From the IMG/VR virus record IMGVR_UViG_3300019884_000004, positions 1 to 40,074 of that record: a stretch of 40,074 nucleotides of DNA. One strand, written 5' to 3'. The stretch comes from a virus. The notes under the pieces were generated by a model. It had not been told where the DNA came from and searched no databases. It saw only the letters and a program-made list of their open reading frames with translations. A program made the position numbers and the translations under genes. This document shows, one piece after another, positions 14,800 through 21,474 of the stretch (position 1 is its first letter; each line of letters opens with the position of its first letter).

Positions 14800-17149
14800 T
14801 TCGTTTCACCTCTTTAGCTTGCTTTAACTTCTGCTCATGCGTTTGCTGATCTTGTGAACCTTTAGCCATTCTATCAACCATATCAAATAATGACTCTTCC
14901 CTACTATGCTCAATTTTCTGTCTATGCTGTTGAGAATTAGCTTGAAGATCTTGCTGATTCTTCATAGCTTTGAACTTCATTTCTTGCAGATTTGTCATCT
15001 GTTTCATCTTTGCCGCAGCCACATCACTTTGTTGCTTTATTTGGGCAGACTTTGCGTCTCCTTGAGTTTTTGCTTCAATTCGCTTAATCTCAGCGTCGGT
15101 TTTCTTTTCTTCGGGGGTAGGTTCGGGTGGGGCTCCTGCGGCTGCTTGTTGGGCTTTGAGCTGGTTGTCGAGTTCACGGTCTAGCATCCCTTCTATATCA
15201 CGAGCACCTTTAAAGCCAGAGACAACCCACTTCAAGATATTGACAAGCAGTGGAGCCATCTGTGGCGCCTGTTGAATCATTGCCGTCGCTTGGGGTAGAT
15301 AACCCGCCACAGACGACAACAATTCAATTCTATCTTGCTTCTCCATAGCATAATCAGCTTGCGCCATCTGGTCAGAAGTGACAGTGATCCTCCACTCAAA
15401 TCCTTCTTCGGACTGGAGCATATCGAGGGCTTCGTCTGCCATTTGGGCATCGTCTGTTCTGAGTATGTTGCTTTTACGCTTGAGGATTTCGGGGTCATAG
15501 TGTTTGACCATGATCTCCGCTTTGAGTCGAAGAAGCTCGCTTGCAAAGAACGCAATCTCGTCCTGAGTATCCTTAATGCGTACTGAGGCGAATTTCGCCT
15601 TAATCTCTTGAGCTCCAAGGGTCTCAGAAGCTTTTGATGCTCCCCTGACAATATCAGATATTCCAGTGAGCTCATAGATCTGTGCCTTTGTTGACTCACG
15701 AGCCTCGTATAATCTTTGAAGCGCTTGGACAACTTTGTCGAGGGGGAGCCAATCCACTGCACCTTGGACACCGCCTTTCTCTGCAAACATTGCCCAATCG
15801 CTGACTGGGATCATAATGTTGTCTACCCCCTCCTGAAGCATCCTTTGGATACCCGATGCGGAGGAATCATAGACACCAACAGCCTTTACTGCCTTTGTAA
15901 GGAGACTAATTCTATTATTTAACTGATCCAACTCTACATACTGATCTTGAACAAAGTAGTAATCAGGGCGTGGAACAGTATTACTTGTAGTAATATTAGC
16001 AAAAAGAGGTTTAGGACAAGGCTCAAACCCAACCAGATTAAGAAAATCGTCTTTCTCGTCCAAAATCTCCTCGTAATCCTTGCAAAGCCAATAGATCTTT
16101 CTATCAAGGCGGTCCCATATTTCATAAATACACGCCTGTTGTACTGCTTGATGCGTAGGCGTAGATGCCACAGGATATATGGACATGTTCGCTGTAAGGG
16201 GGCGATAGTTTAGCGGAATCTTTTCTGCTAAGTCTTCACCGAACCTCTTGATCAGCGCTTCATGGTCCATATAGACGCGGCGTCCAGCCCAGCGACGTTC
16301 TTCCCATATACGGCATGGGCTCCAGATGAAGTCCTCCCAGTACACATAGTCAATGCATACCCTCTGATCAGTGATCTTTTTGAAGGTCATGACCTGTGGT
16401 GGAGGGGGCGGCATGACTGGTGGCGGTGGTACAGCCTGCTGTTGTAGCCCCATTGCAGGAGAAGGTCCTCCTGGGCCGGGCAGAGGCTGACCACCGCCTT
16501 GAGAGGGCATAGTAGGTGGTGCCTGAGGTGGCATTTGAGGGCCCTGCGGGGGCATTTGAGGAGGCTGACCACCGCCCTGAGGGGGTACAACAGGAGGTGG
16601 TGGTTGTATAATTGCCTCTGCTTGAACCTTTTGCTCGTCTGGTGCAACTCCTTTAGCAAATCCCGAGTTAAGCGGTGTATCAATGCTTCTTGTACCGCTA
16701 ATAATGACTTCTACATCCTCTATATCTGTCTCGAGACGCAACCATGCTTGTCCAAGACCAGGAACTAACCTGTCTAGAACTACGTATTGCATCGTAGAAC
16801 TGAATGTATCTCGTGGATCATCCTTATCTGGTGTTATGCAACGTTGTAGAATGATCGCAGCTACTCGTGCAATGTCATCACTATAGTCTACGAACTTCCT
16901 TCCGACATCTGGCTTCGGCATCTGGGCATACATTGCCGCTTTTAGGATCTTTGTATTCGCATAGAACAGGTTAAACCATTTTTGGTGTGAATCTAGGGCA
17001 TCCCGTTCGTCTATAAAGCGACGTACTACCTTCCGTGCTCGCTCATGGAACTTCTTTAGCTCACTCTCGGCGTAATTGATCTCAGTTATCCACCTCTGAT
17101 GGGGCGGCATGTCATGAGGATCTTTGATGACTGGTGAGCGGTCAGACAT
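14792..17149 (-). CDS. Portal protein, P22-like
   Basis: 785 aa, in the size range of P22-type portals. The N-terminal wing/stem region includes WRL-type helices. The conserved segment DYVYWEDFIWSPCRIWEERR lies at about 267-286. A long helical, Gln/Lys-rich C-terminus (about 675-785) matches the barrel/coiled-coil end of this family. Residues 183-252 are an inserted Pro/Gly/Gln tract (repeated PPQ, PPQG and QGGG units) not normally present in portals. The portal forms the dodecameric DNA channel and headful gauge. It is followed by head genes and preceded by TerL, sharing TAATG with its stop. Confidence 0.9.
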   Translation of the reverse strand: MSDRSPVIKDPHDMPPHQRWITEINYAESELKKFHERARKVVRRFIDERDALDSHQKWFNLFYANTKILKAAMYAQMPKPDVGRKFVDYSDDIARVAAIILQRCITPDKDDPRDTFSSTMQYVVLDRLVPGLGQAWLRLETDIEDVEVIISGTRSIDTPLNSGFAKGVAPDEQKVQAEAIIQPPPPVVPPQGGGQPPQMPPQGPQMPPQAPPTMPSQGGGQPLPGPGGPSPAMGLQQQAVPPPPVMPPPPPQVMTFKKITDQRVCIDYVYWEDFIWSPCRIWEERRWAGRRVYMDHEALIKRFGEDLAEKIPLNYRPLTANMSIYPVASTPTHQAVQQACIYEIWDRLDRKIYWLCKDYEEILDEKDDFLNLVGFEPCPKPLFANITTSNTVPRPDYYFVQDQYVELDQLNNRISLLTKAVKAVGVYDSSASGIQRMLQEGVDNIMIPVSDWAMFAEKGGVQGAVDWLPLDKVVQALQRLYEARESTKAQIYELTGISDIVRGASKASETLGAQEIKAKFASVRIKDTQDEIAFFASELLRLKAEIMVKHYDPEILKRKSNILRTDDAQMADEALDMLQSEEGFEWRITVTSDQMAQADYAMEKQDRIELLSSVAGYLPQATAMIQQAPQMAPLLVNILKWVVSGFKGARDIEGMLDRELDNQLKAQQAAAGAPPEPTPEEKKTDAEIKRIEAKTQGDAKSAQIKQQSDVAAAKMKQMTNLQEMKFKAMKNQQDLQANSQQHRQKIEHSREESLFDMVDRMAKGSQDQQTHEQKLKQAKEVKRNA

Positions 17150-18462
17150 TATGCTATCCTATGGTCTCTCATTTGCTTATCAGCATTATCAAGATATAAC
17201 TCGTCAAGACTATAACCAAGTCTTTTTTCAACCTCGATGTCAATGATAGATTGAGGTTTCTTTCGTTTACACACAACGCACATATACCCAAACGCATCTG
17301 CATAATCTGAACACCAATCATGTAAAGGTTTATCACCGAAGATTAGACGTGTCTCATCCCACTCTCTATGATAACCCTTTAGTGCTTCAATTAAGTCTTC
17401 CGTTTCATCTTCTTCAAAGTAAATTAAAGGAAACACTTTACGTGTCGCGCTTAATCTATCCTTTACCTTATGATCTGGTACTATACGTGGTATTATACCT
17501 TCAATTAGAAATTGTTCTACTATTGACTTCTTTGTTTGGAGATTCTTTGCCCTAGCGTCGTGGGGGAGCCACACATCGCCAAGTTTATCACCTAAATCAA
17601 ATAATATACCTATATAATGCAGAATGTCCTTGCCAGATGCCGCATATACTTTAACTACTCTTATATTTCCCTGGAGGTCTTCTTGCCAGAAAACCATCAC
17701 AGTCGCGTCAGTGAACCCCAGGTCAAAAACTACATTTACTTTGAGGGCAGGATCTAGAAGTCCGTGTTGTACCCTTCCTTCAAAGAAAACGCTATTTATC
17801 TCATCCGCGTAGATGGCCCCCTTGAGGGCGGCATCAAACGAGCATTCATACTCTTGAGCATATTCTTCGGGATCCATGTCATCCCGAAGGGACAGGAGCT
17901 CTTCTCTGTTAATAATTCCACTTGTAGAAGCTCTAAGAAGTAGGGTGTAGTATCTTGCGGGTAGACTACAGCCTCGTTTATACTCATTATAGAAGAGATT
18001 CTTCCCTCGTGGAGTGGAAGCAAACACCCACCAACCATTTCGGTCTGACAAAGCTGGTCGAATGATTGTACTAAAGACTGAAGGTCTGAAGAGTGCATAT
18101 TCGTCCCCTACACCACCATCAAGATACATACCACGAAGACTGTCAGGATTATCAGCACCCAGGCAGTATATTGTGCGATCGCCGTGGAGAGTAATTTTGA
18201 GTTCACTCTCTGCCGGAGGCTTGCTAAAATACCTCTCACCGTAGTCCTTTAGGTACTGCCATGCGATGCGCTTTGATTGTCTATATGTGGGGCCGACATA
18301 CGCGAACTGAGGGCGATCGAGTGGACACTCCAGGGCACCCACGATGACGTCATTAACCAGTGCGACCGTCTTCCCAGCTCTGCGATGAGTACAAAGCACT
18401 GCCCACCGCTGCCTCCGATTATGGAAGTCGAGGAACGCGGGACGTGGTTCATACTCTTTCAC
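17149..18462 (-). CDS. terL: Terminase large subunit (ATPase and nuclease)
   Basis: 437 aa. Walker A is THRRAGKT (25-32). Walker B is MYLDGGVGDEYA with D120/E121. The coupling-motif region is VFASTPRG (147-153). The RNase H-like nuclease begins VVFDLGF with D247, continues LPHDARAKNLQTKKS and ends near HDWCSDYADAF. This is the packaging motor that translocates DNA into the head and cuts it. The start is GTG at 18462, overlapping the upstream TGA as GTGA, a coupled start. It belongs to the terminase type found with P22-like portals, consistent with headful packaging. Confidence 0.93.
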   Translation of the reverse strand: MKEYEPRPAFLDFHNRRQRWAVLCTHRRAGKTVALVNDVIVGALECPLDRPQFAYVGPTYRQSKRIAWQYLKDYGERYFSKPPAESELKITLHGDRTIYCLGADNPDSLRGMYLDGGVGDEYALFRPSVFSTIIRPALSDRNGWWVFASTPRGKNLFYNEYKRGCSLPARYYTLLLRASTSGIINREELLSLRDDMDPEEYAQEYECSFDAALKGAIYADEINSVFFEGRVQHGLLDPALKVNVVFDLGFTDATVMVFWQEDLQGNIRVVKVYAASGKDILHYIGILFDLGDKLGDVWLPHDARAKNLQTKKSIVEQFLIEGIIPRIVPDHKVKDRLSATRKVFPLIYFEEDETEDLIEALKGYHREWDETRLIFGDKPLHDWCSDYADAFGYMCVVCKRKKPQSIIDIEVEKRLGYSLDELYLDNADKQMRDHRIA

Positions 18463-18788
18463 TCCAGTTTGTCCTTCGGTATAATATCTACCACGTCGTT
18501 GTCCATTTCGCCCTCTTCCGCCCGCTTATAGCTCAATCTATCTCTTGTTAACCACGGTATGTCCACTACTATACGCTCTTTATCTGAGTCTGGAGCCGTG
18601 GCGGGGAGCAATTTGCTGATAGCTTGTACAAAAACTCGTGCATTCTGGTCATTCTTGCCTGCAAACTCAGTCAACCAGGCTGCGCCACCTAAATTATCAA
18701 AGGCTTCGCGGAATACTTCCCGCAACTGCCTGGTAATCTTCTGCGGAGAGGCAGGGAGGGACAGATCTGTGTTTCTGAGGTTTTGCAT
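18459..18788 (-). CDS. Probable terminase small subunit, 109 aa
   Basis: First gene of the late operon and coupled to TerL by a GTGA overlap. Starts MQNLRNTDLSLPASPQKITR. The N-terminal half is helical (ITRQLREVFREAFDNLGGAAWLTEFA, split by a small-residue turn), compatible with DNA-binding helices. The middle (NARVFVQAISKLLP) is helical and the end is acidic (EEGEMDNDVVDII). Direct homology is not obvious, and the call rests on size, position and operon. No strong Shine-Dalgarno is seen before the ATG. DNA repeats 175-220 bases upstream could be its binding site. Confidence 0.65.
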   Translation of the reverse strand: MQNLRNTDLSLPASPQKITRQLREVFREAFDNLGGAAWLTEFAGKNDQNARVFVQAISKLLPATAPDSDKERIVVDIPWLTRDRLSYKRAEEGEMDNDVVDIIPKDKLE

Positions 18789-18817
18789 AAATCAAAAAGA
18801 ACAGCGCCTAAAATATA

Positions 18818-18826
18818 ATTATAGCA
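18818..18826 (-). promoter_or_regulatory. Late-operon promoter (extended -10)
   Basis: On the minus strand TGCTATAAT is a perfect extended -10 (TGnTATAAT). The -35 region is weak. The start of transcription would fall near 18811, giving a leader of about 23 bases before the small terminase gene. It probably drives the entire leftward late operon. Confidence 0.6.
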
Positions 18827-18916
18827 CGAGAAATTGAAAATAGGAAATCCTAATTTGTGTGCTCCATGCAACGAGTGCAACACCCCGGTTACACTCCGCA
18901 TTTAGCACCAAATTTG

Positions 18917-18925
18917 TGTTATAAT
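18917..18925 (+). promoter_or_regulatory. Rightward extended -10 promoter
   Basis: TGTTATAAT matches TGnTATAAT. No good -35 is present 16-18 bases upstream, as is usual for extended -10 promoters. It faces the early arm and would give a leader of about 460 bases before the gene at 19392. Confidence 0.5.
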
Positions 18926-18943
18926 ACCGCTTATTAAGCGGTA
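18925..18943. promoter_or_regulatory. Palindromic operator over the rightward start site
   Basis: TACCGCTTATTAAGCGGTA is a perfect 8+3+8 palindrome beginning at the last base of the -10 hexamer and covering the expected start of transcription. Dimeric repressors bind sites of this form. As RNA it would also make a 5' hairpin. Confidence 0.5.
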
Positions 18944-18961
18944 GTACGATGAATTACGTTG

Positions 18962-19011
18962 CCAAGTGACGGATTTTGTACTTATATTAATTTACCAAGT
19001 GACGGATTTTG
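18962..19011 (+). repeat. 17-bp direct repeat, 33-bp period
   Basis: CCAAGTGACGGATTTTG occurs at 18962-18978 and again, identical, at 18995-19011. The 33-bp period equals about three helical turns, so both copies face the same side of the helix. Candidate small-terminase (pac) or initiator binding site. It lies just upstream of the small terminase gene. Confidence 0.75.
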
Positions 19012-19027
19012 CCTTTGTGTGATGTGG

Positions 19028-19080
19028 TAGCCGGCCCCGCATTGTGAAGTGGCCCACCGCCTGACGGGGTACAGCCTTTC
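19028..19080. other. GC-rich island with short inverted repeats
   Basis: A GC-rich stretch inside an otherwise AT-rich region. CCCCG (about 19034) can pair with CGGGG (about 19063), and GTGAA with TTCAC further out. No U-run follows. It may form a structured transcript leader or DNA element; no known element is recognised. Confidence 0.3.
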
Positions 19081-19092
19081 ACTATGTGGAAT

Positions 19093-19126
19093 GTAACAGA
19101 TTGTAAAAGAGTAACAAAATGTAGTA
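19093..19126 (+). repeat. GTAAYA half-site array, upstream cluster
   Basis: GTAACA at 19093, GTAAAA at 19103, GTAACA at 19111 and GTAGTA at 19121, in the same orientation with spacings of 10, 8 and 10 bases. This is the same half-site as in the larger cluster at 19241-19369 and in front of three promoters of the early arm. Confidence 0.6.
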
Positions 19127-19143
19127 AAATTAATACTTTTTAC

Positions 19144-19173
19144 TTAGAAATAACTAAAGTACTAGATTATAAT
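19144..19173 (+). promoter_or_regulatory. Possible early promoter inside the AT-rich region
   Basis: A perfect TATAAT at 19168-19173 with a poor -35 (TTAGAA, 18-base spacer). It lies between the two GTAAYA clusters and could give a leader of about 210 bases to the gene at 19392. AT-richness makes chance occurrence possible. Confidence 0.3.
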
Positions 19174-19240
19174 TGATTTATCAAATTAAATAACAAATAA
19201 AAAAAAGTTTGATACAAAAGTTCTAGATCTCTAGTTCTTT

Positions 19241-19369
19241 TGTTACATTTGTTACTTTTGTTACAAAAGTAACTAAATGTAGATCTTTAACAATTTAGTA
19301 GTAAGTAGTAACATTTGTAACAAGTAGTAATACTAGTAACATTTGTAATAGTAGTAAGTTTTAGTAACA
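19241..19369. repeat. Phased GTAAYA array before the first early gene
   Basis: TGTTAC at 19241, 19250 and 19259, then GTAACT at 19269 in the opposite orientation. A second group reads GTAACA 19308, 19317, GTAATA 19327, GTAACA 19336, GTAATA 19345, GTAAGT 19354, GTAACA 19364. The period is 9-10 bases, close to one helical turn. The first group faces the second, so the array is roughly an inverted repeat. It is probably the binding array of a regulator or initiator. Confidence 0.8.
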
Positions 19370-19391
19370 TTATCATTGAAAGTTTGACATC

Positions 19392-19739
19392 ATGACACAA
19401 TCTATTGGCTCCTTCGCTCGCAATCTTATCGCTACTCGCAAGGACCTTAGCAATAGCCAAATTGCTGAGCTCGTTCGTGAGCAGTTCAAAGACCAAGGCG
19501 CTAAGACCACGATGAACTGCATCGCGTGGTACAAGTCCAACATGAAGAAGACTGGCTACAAAGCAGTCACAGTAGTGCAAGAGCGCACGCTGGCAGCAAT
19601 TCAAGCTGAGCTTGACGAGGCTAAGAATCTCGTTGAAATGCTTGAAGAAGAGTTAGAGCTCAAGAGCAACGAAGAAGCTGAAGAGATTAGAGCTAAGTTT
19701 GAGTACTACAAAGCTCTAGTAGAGAAGCAACAAGCGTAA
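19392..19739 (+). CDS. DNA-binding-like protein, family member A, 115 aa
   Basis: Residues 4-56 carry the shared domain: SIGSFARNLI, LSNSQIAELVREQF, then TTMNCIAWYKSNMKKTGYK. The T/S-N-x-x-I helix followed by the T-T/S-x-x-C-I-A-W-Y-K helix resembles a helix-turn-helix. Residues 65-115 are a Glu/Leu coiled coil (LDEAKNLVEMLEEELELK), suggesting oligomers. It is the first gene of the early arm, right after the GTAAYA array, and its strong similarity to the gene at 20621 shows a duplication. No strong Shine-Dalgarno. The DNA-binding function is an inference. Confidence 0.85.
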   Translation: MTQSIGSFARNLIATRKDLSNSQIAELVREQFKDQGAKTTMNCIAWYKSNMKKTGYKAVTVVQERTLAAIQAELDEAKNLVEMLEEELELKSNEEAEEIRAKFEYYKALVEKQQA

Positions 19740-19748
19740 AGTAGAACG

Positions 19749-19768
19749 AGTGGGGAGCAATCTCCACT
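19749..19768 (+). terminator. Short G-rich hairpin after family member A
   Basis: GGAG/CTCC stem with a CAAT loop, extended by three pairs across a two-base bulge, followed by CTCTTTTG. It is a weak terminator or attenuator in front of the small gene at 19788. Confidence 0.4.
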
Positions 19769-19787
19769 CTCTTTTGAAAGAAATACC

Positions 19788-19946
19788 ATGTTTGACGTAG
19801 TTACAAGTTACATCTGCCCACCCATTCCATTCAGAAATTATGACTGGTGTGCAACGTACGACGGTTATGAACCAGGCGATCCAATTGGATACGGCAGGAC
19901 AGAACAAGAAGCAATTCTAGACCTGCTCGAGCAACGCGAAGACTGA
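19788..19946 (+). CDS. Small conserved phage protein, 52 aa
   Basis: Reads MFDVVTSYICPPIPFRNYDW, CATYDGYEPGDPIGYGRTEQ and EAILDLLEQRED. The pattern PPIPxRxYDWxAxxDGYEPGDPxGxGxTExEAIxDLLE is typical of short proteins shared by many phages and prophages; their role is unknown. It follows family member A by 48 bases and is closed by a clear terminator, so the two probably share a transcript. Only a weak GAAAG precedes the ATG. Confidence 0.8.
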   Translation: MFDVVTSYICPPIPFRNYDWCATYDGYEPGDPIGYGRTEQEAILDLLEQRED

Positions 19947-19951
19947 GAGGG

Positions 19952-19976
19952 GGCCACATTAGTGGCCTTTTTCTTT
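19952..19976 (+). terminator. Rho-independent terminator
   Basis: Perfect GGCCAC-ATTA-GTGGCC stem-loop followed by TTTTTCTTT. It ends the first early transcript. Confidence 0.9.
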
Positions 19977-20159
19977 AACCCAAATACCCAGTGGGTTATA
20001 GAAAAGCGCTCGGCCGACGGCCAGGGGGCGACAATCTAAGTACTTCGGCCAATGCTCGTTGACTTTTGATTGGCATGTGTCGCGAGGCATGCGCAAAAAA
20101 AATTTCAGCAATTTATATACGGCCATAGGATAGGATGATCGTATATATTATATATTGTG

Positions 20160-20190
20160 ATCACATCACAATCACATCACAATCACACGC
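20160..20190 (+). repeat. 11-bp tandem repeat next to a -10 hexamer
   Basis: ATCACATCACA at 20160-20170 and again at 20171-20181, then a partial third copy ATCACACGC directly abutting TATAAT at 20191. The inner palindrome TGTGATCACA (20156-20165) overlaps the first copy. It occupies the place of the -35 and spacer, as expected for an operator. Confidence 0.7.
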
Positions 20191-20196
20191 TATAAT
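20191..20196 (+). promoter_or_regulatory. Possible regulated promoter (-10 only)
   Basis: TATAAT directly after the 11-bp repeats, without a recognisable -35. If active it would transcribe the noncoding stretch 20203-20394 and then the genes from 20395. It could need an activator bound to the repeats. Confidence 0.35.
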
Positions 20197-20333
20197 ATAT
20201 TAATTAGTTTGGTAAAAGATATGTATTTGCCACGACGATTGTTCCCCCTTCAAGCAACAACCACGAACAATGCGGTTCAAACTCCAGGTCTACGGTGTGG
20301 TACATCTTGTAACGATATTGGCAAAAAAAGTAG

Positions 20334-20362
20334 TTTACATGGAAGAAAAACCATGATATAAT
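20334..20362 (+). promoter_or_regulatory. Sigma70-type promoter before family member C
   Basis: TTTACA (20334-20339), 17-base spacer, TATAAT (20357-20362). The start would be near 20369, giving a leader of about 25 bases. The initial transcript contains ACACAAAATT, also found just after the promoter at 22245. No GTAAYA pair stands in front of this one. Confidence 0.85.
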
Positions 20363-20394
20363 TATATCTTAGACACAAAATTTCACTAGAAAAT

Positions 20395-20619
20395 ATGAAA
20401 AAATTTGAAACAATTAGAGAGTATGTGTTCTATCAACTTTCAATTGATTTCCATCAAACAAATGATGAGATCAAGAAAAAGACCAGACGATATTTCTACG
20501 GATCAAAGACAAGCATCGCCAACATCATTTTTTATAGAAAGGAGTTTGAAAAACAAAGGCCCGAAATTGTCTCCCCCCTGCATCAAGTGATTCTCAACTC
20601 ATTCAAGAAGGTTAAGTAA
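20395..20619 (+). CDS. DNA-binding-like protein, family member C, 74 aa
   Basis: A diverged member of the same family: TIREYVFYQL, then TNDEIKKKTRRYF, then SKTSIANIIFYRKEFEKQ, aligning with SIGSYARELI, SNQEIRDMVLLRF and AKTSIACIAWYKSNMKK of the next gene. It lacks the coiled-coil tail and is more basic. It sits first behind a strong promoter and one base before member B, so the two are co-transcribed. No clear Shine-Dalgarno in its 25-base leader. The function is inferred to be DNA binding. Confidence 0.75.
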   Translation: MKKFETIREYVFYQLSIDFHQTNDEIKKKTRRYFYGSKTSIANIIFYRKEFEKQRPEIVSPLHQVILNSFKKVK

Positions 20620-20620
20620 A

Positions 20621-21007
20621 ATGTCAAATTCTATTGGTTCTTACGCTCGTGAACTCATCATTGCCCATCCCGATAAATCTAATCAAGAAATTCGTGATAT
20701 GGTTCTTCTCAGGTTCACGGAAGCCAAAACAAGCATTGCCTGTATTGCCTGGTACAAGTCGAACATGAAGAAGACAGGCTTCAAATCTGCCCCCCCTCCA
20801 CGGACTCTAGAAGTAGTTGAAGAAGAGATCATCTCGGTCAAGTTGAAGTTGGCTTCACTTGAAGAAGAGTACGAGTACATGAAGATCGAGCAACAAGAAG
20901 AGATCAAGAAGAACTACGAGTATTACAAGTCGCTCCTCGAGAAAGTTGAGAAGCCTGAAGAAGAAACAGAAGAGAATGAAGAAGAGCAACAAGAAGAGAG
21001 CAAATAA
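20621..21007 (+). CDS. DNA-binding-like protein, family member B, 128 aa
   Basis: Residues 3-55 hold the family domain (SIGSYARELI, SNQEIRDMVLLRF, AKTSIACIAWYKSNMKKTGF). A SAPPP linker follows, then a coiled coil (about 65-110, EEEIISVKLKLASLEEEYEY) and a very acidic tail (EEETEENEEEQQEESK). The layout domain-linker-coiled coil is the same as in the protein at 19392. The acidic tail may contact polymerase or modulate DNA binding. That is a guess. Confidence 0.85.
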   Translation: MSNSIGSYARELIIAHPDKSNQEIRDMVLLRFTEAKTSIACIAWYKSNMKKTGFKSAPPPRTLEVVEEEIISVKLKLASLEEEYEYMKIEQQEEIKKNYEYYKSLLEKVEKPEEETEENEEEQQEESK

Positions 21008-21094
21008 ATGAGCATAGCAGAAGCAATCATGGTCTGGATCGTCATAGTGTCAATTGGAGCTCTTCTCGAGTTGGTTAGCAAGGAAGACAAATGA
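21008..21094 (+). CDS. Mini membrane protein, 28 aa
   Basis: MSIAEAIMVWIVIVSIGALL followed by ELVSKEDK: one hydrophobic helix and a charged C-terminus. The ATG comes right after the previous stop (TAAATG), and its own stop overlaps the next start as ATGA. This tight coupling is the main evidence that so short a frame is real. Confidence 0.55.
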   Translation: MSIAEAIMVWIVIVSIGALLELVSKEDK

Positions 21095-21177
21095 GCTTCT
21101 GGGAGTGGTTCTGGACGGTGTCAGTTTTGGCATCGATCATCGTCATCGTGATCTTTTATGCAGGAGGCAAGAAATGA
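21091..21177 (+). CDS. Mini membrane protein, 28 aa (second)
   Basis: MSFWEWFWTVSVLASIIVIV followed by IFYAGGKK: an aromatic N-terminus, one TM helix and a basic end. ATGA overlaps join it to the 28-aa gene before it and the 89-aa gene after it. Two tandem single-TM mini-proteins of the same length could be partners in the inner membrane. No homology recognised. Confidence 0.55.
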   Translation: MSFWEWFWTVSVLASIIVIVIFYAGGKK

Positions 21178-21443
21178 AATTGTTAGCTAGGACAAAGGAC
21201 TTTGCAACAGGTGCAAAATGGTCCGACTGGGAAGAGTGCGAAGACACAGTGGGTCTCACAGAAGAAGAGTGCAAAGAGCTGATACATGAATGGTCTGATC
21301 TGCCCTCCCTTCAGATCGTGAATGACACAGCAAGTTGGGCGACGCCCTACGAGTTCGAGGAAATCAAGATTGTTCACGACAAGTTTGATGTTGAGTGTTA
21401 TAACAAGATCATGAACGGAACATATCTCAAGAACGGAAAGTAA
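21174..21443 (+). CDS. Unknown protein, 89 aa
   Basis: I chose the ATG at 21174, whose ATGA overlaps the stop of the preceding mini-protein; AGGAGG lies about nine bases upstream. Begins MKLLARTKDFATGAKWSDWE, acidic in the middle (GLTEEECKELIHEWSDLPSL), and ends NGTYLKNGK. No recognised family. A longer in-frame upstream extension would run through both mini-protein genes and is unlikely. It is followed by a G-rich hairpin. Confidence 0.65.
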   Translation: MKLLARTKDFATGAKWSDWEECEDTVGLTEEECKELIHEWSDLPSLQIVNDTASWATPYEFEEIKIVHDKFDVECYNKIMNGTYLKNGK

Positions 21444-21449
21444 CAGGTC

Positions 21450-21474
21450 AAGGGGGTAATCAATCTGCCCCCTT
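21450..21474 (+). terminator. G-rich hairpin after the 89-aa gene
   Basis: AAGGGGG/CCCCCTT seven-base stem with an 11-base loop, followed by CTCC rather than a U-run. Attenuator or mRNA-stability element rather than a strong terminator. Confidence 0.45.

Larger units (their letters stand above)
18789..19391. other. Intergenic control region between late and early arms
   Basis: 603 bases without a credible gene. It contains divergent extended -10 promoters (minus at 18818-18826, plus at 18917-18925), a 19-base palindrome over the plus start site, a 17-base direct repeat (18962-19011), a GC-rich island (19028-19080) and GTAAYA repeat arrays on both sides of an AT-rich block (19093-19369). This combination is what one expects of a master switch and possibly a replication origin or pac region. 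Confidence 0.85.
19977..20394. other. Noncoding, structured intergenic region
   Basis: 418 bases with no credible gene. The left half has GC-rich inverted repeats (GCCAAT near 20058 with ATTGGC near 20089; GCATG/CATGC near 20093-20112). The middle has an AT-rich block and 11-bp repeats running into a -10 hexamer. The right half (20226-20326) could fold as one RNA closed by TTTGCCA/TGGCAAA with an inner ATTGTTC/GAACAAT hairpin. A strong promoter closes the region. Candidate noncoding RNA or origin. Confidence 0.5.

Noticed and set aside
20156-20172. CRP-type site (TGTGA ... TCACA)
   Set aside because: The palindrome TGTGATCACA has no six-base gap, and the repeats continue as 11-bp tandem units. 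It looks like a different operator.
20265-20290. tRNA-like T-arm (GGTTCAAACTCC)
   Set aside because: The bases on either side do not pair as a T stem, and no anticodon or acceptor stems can be drawn around it.
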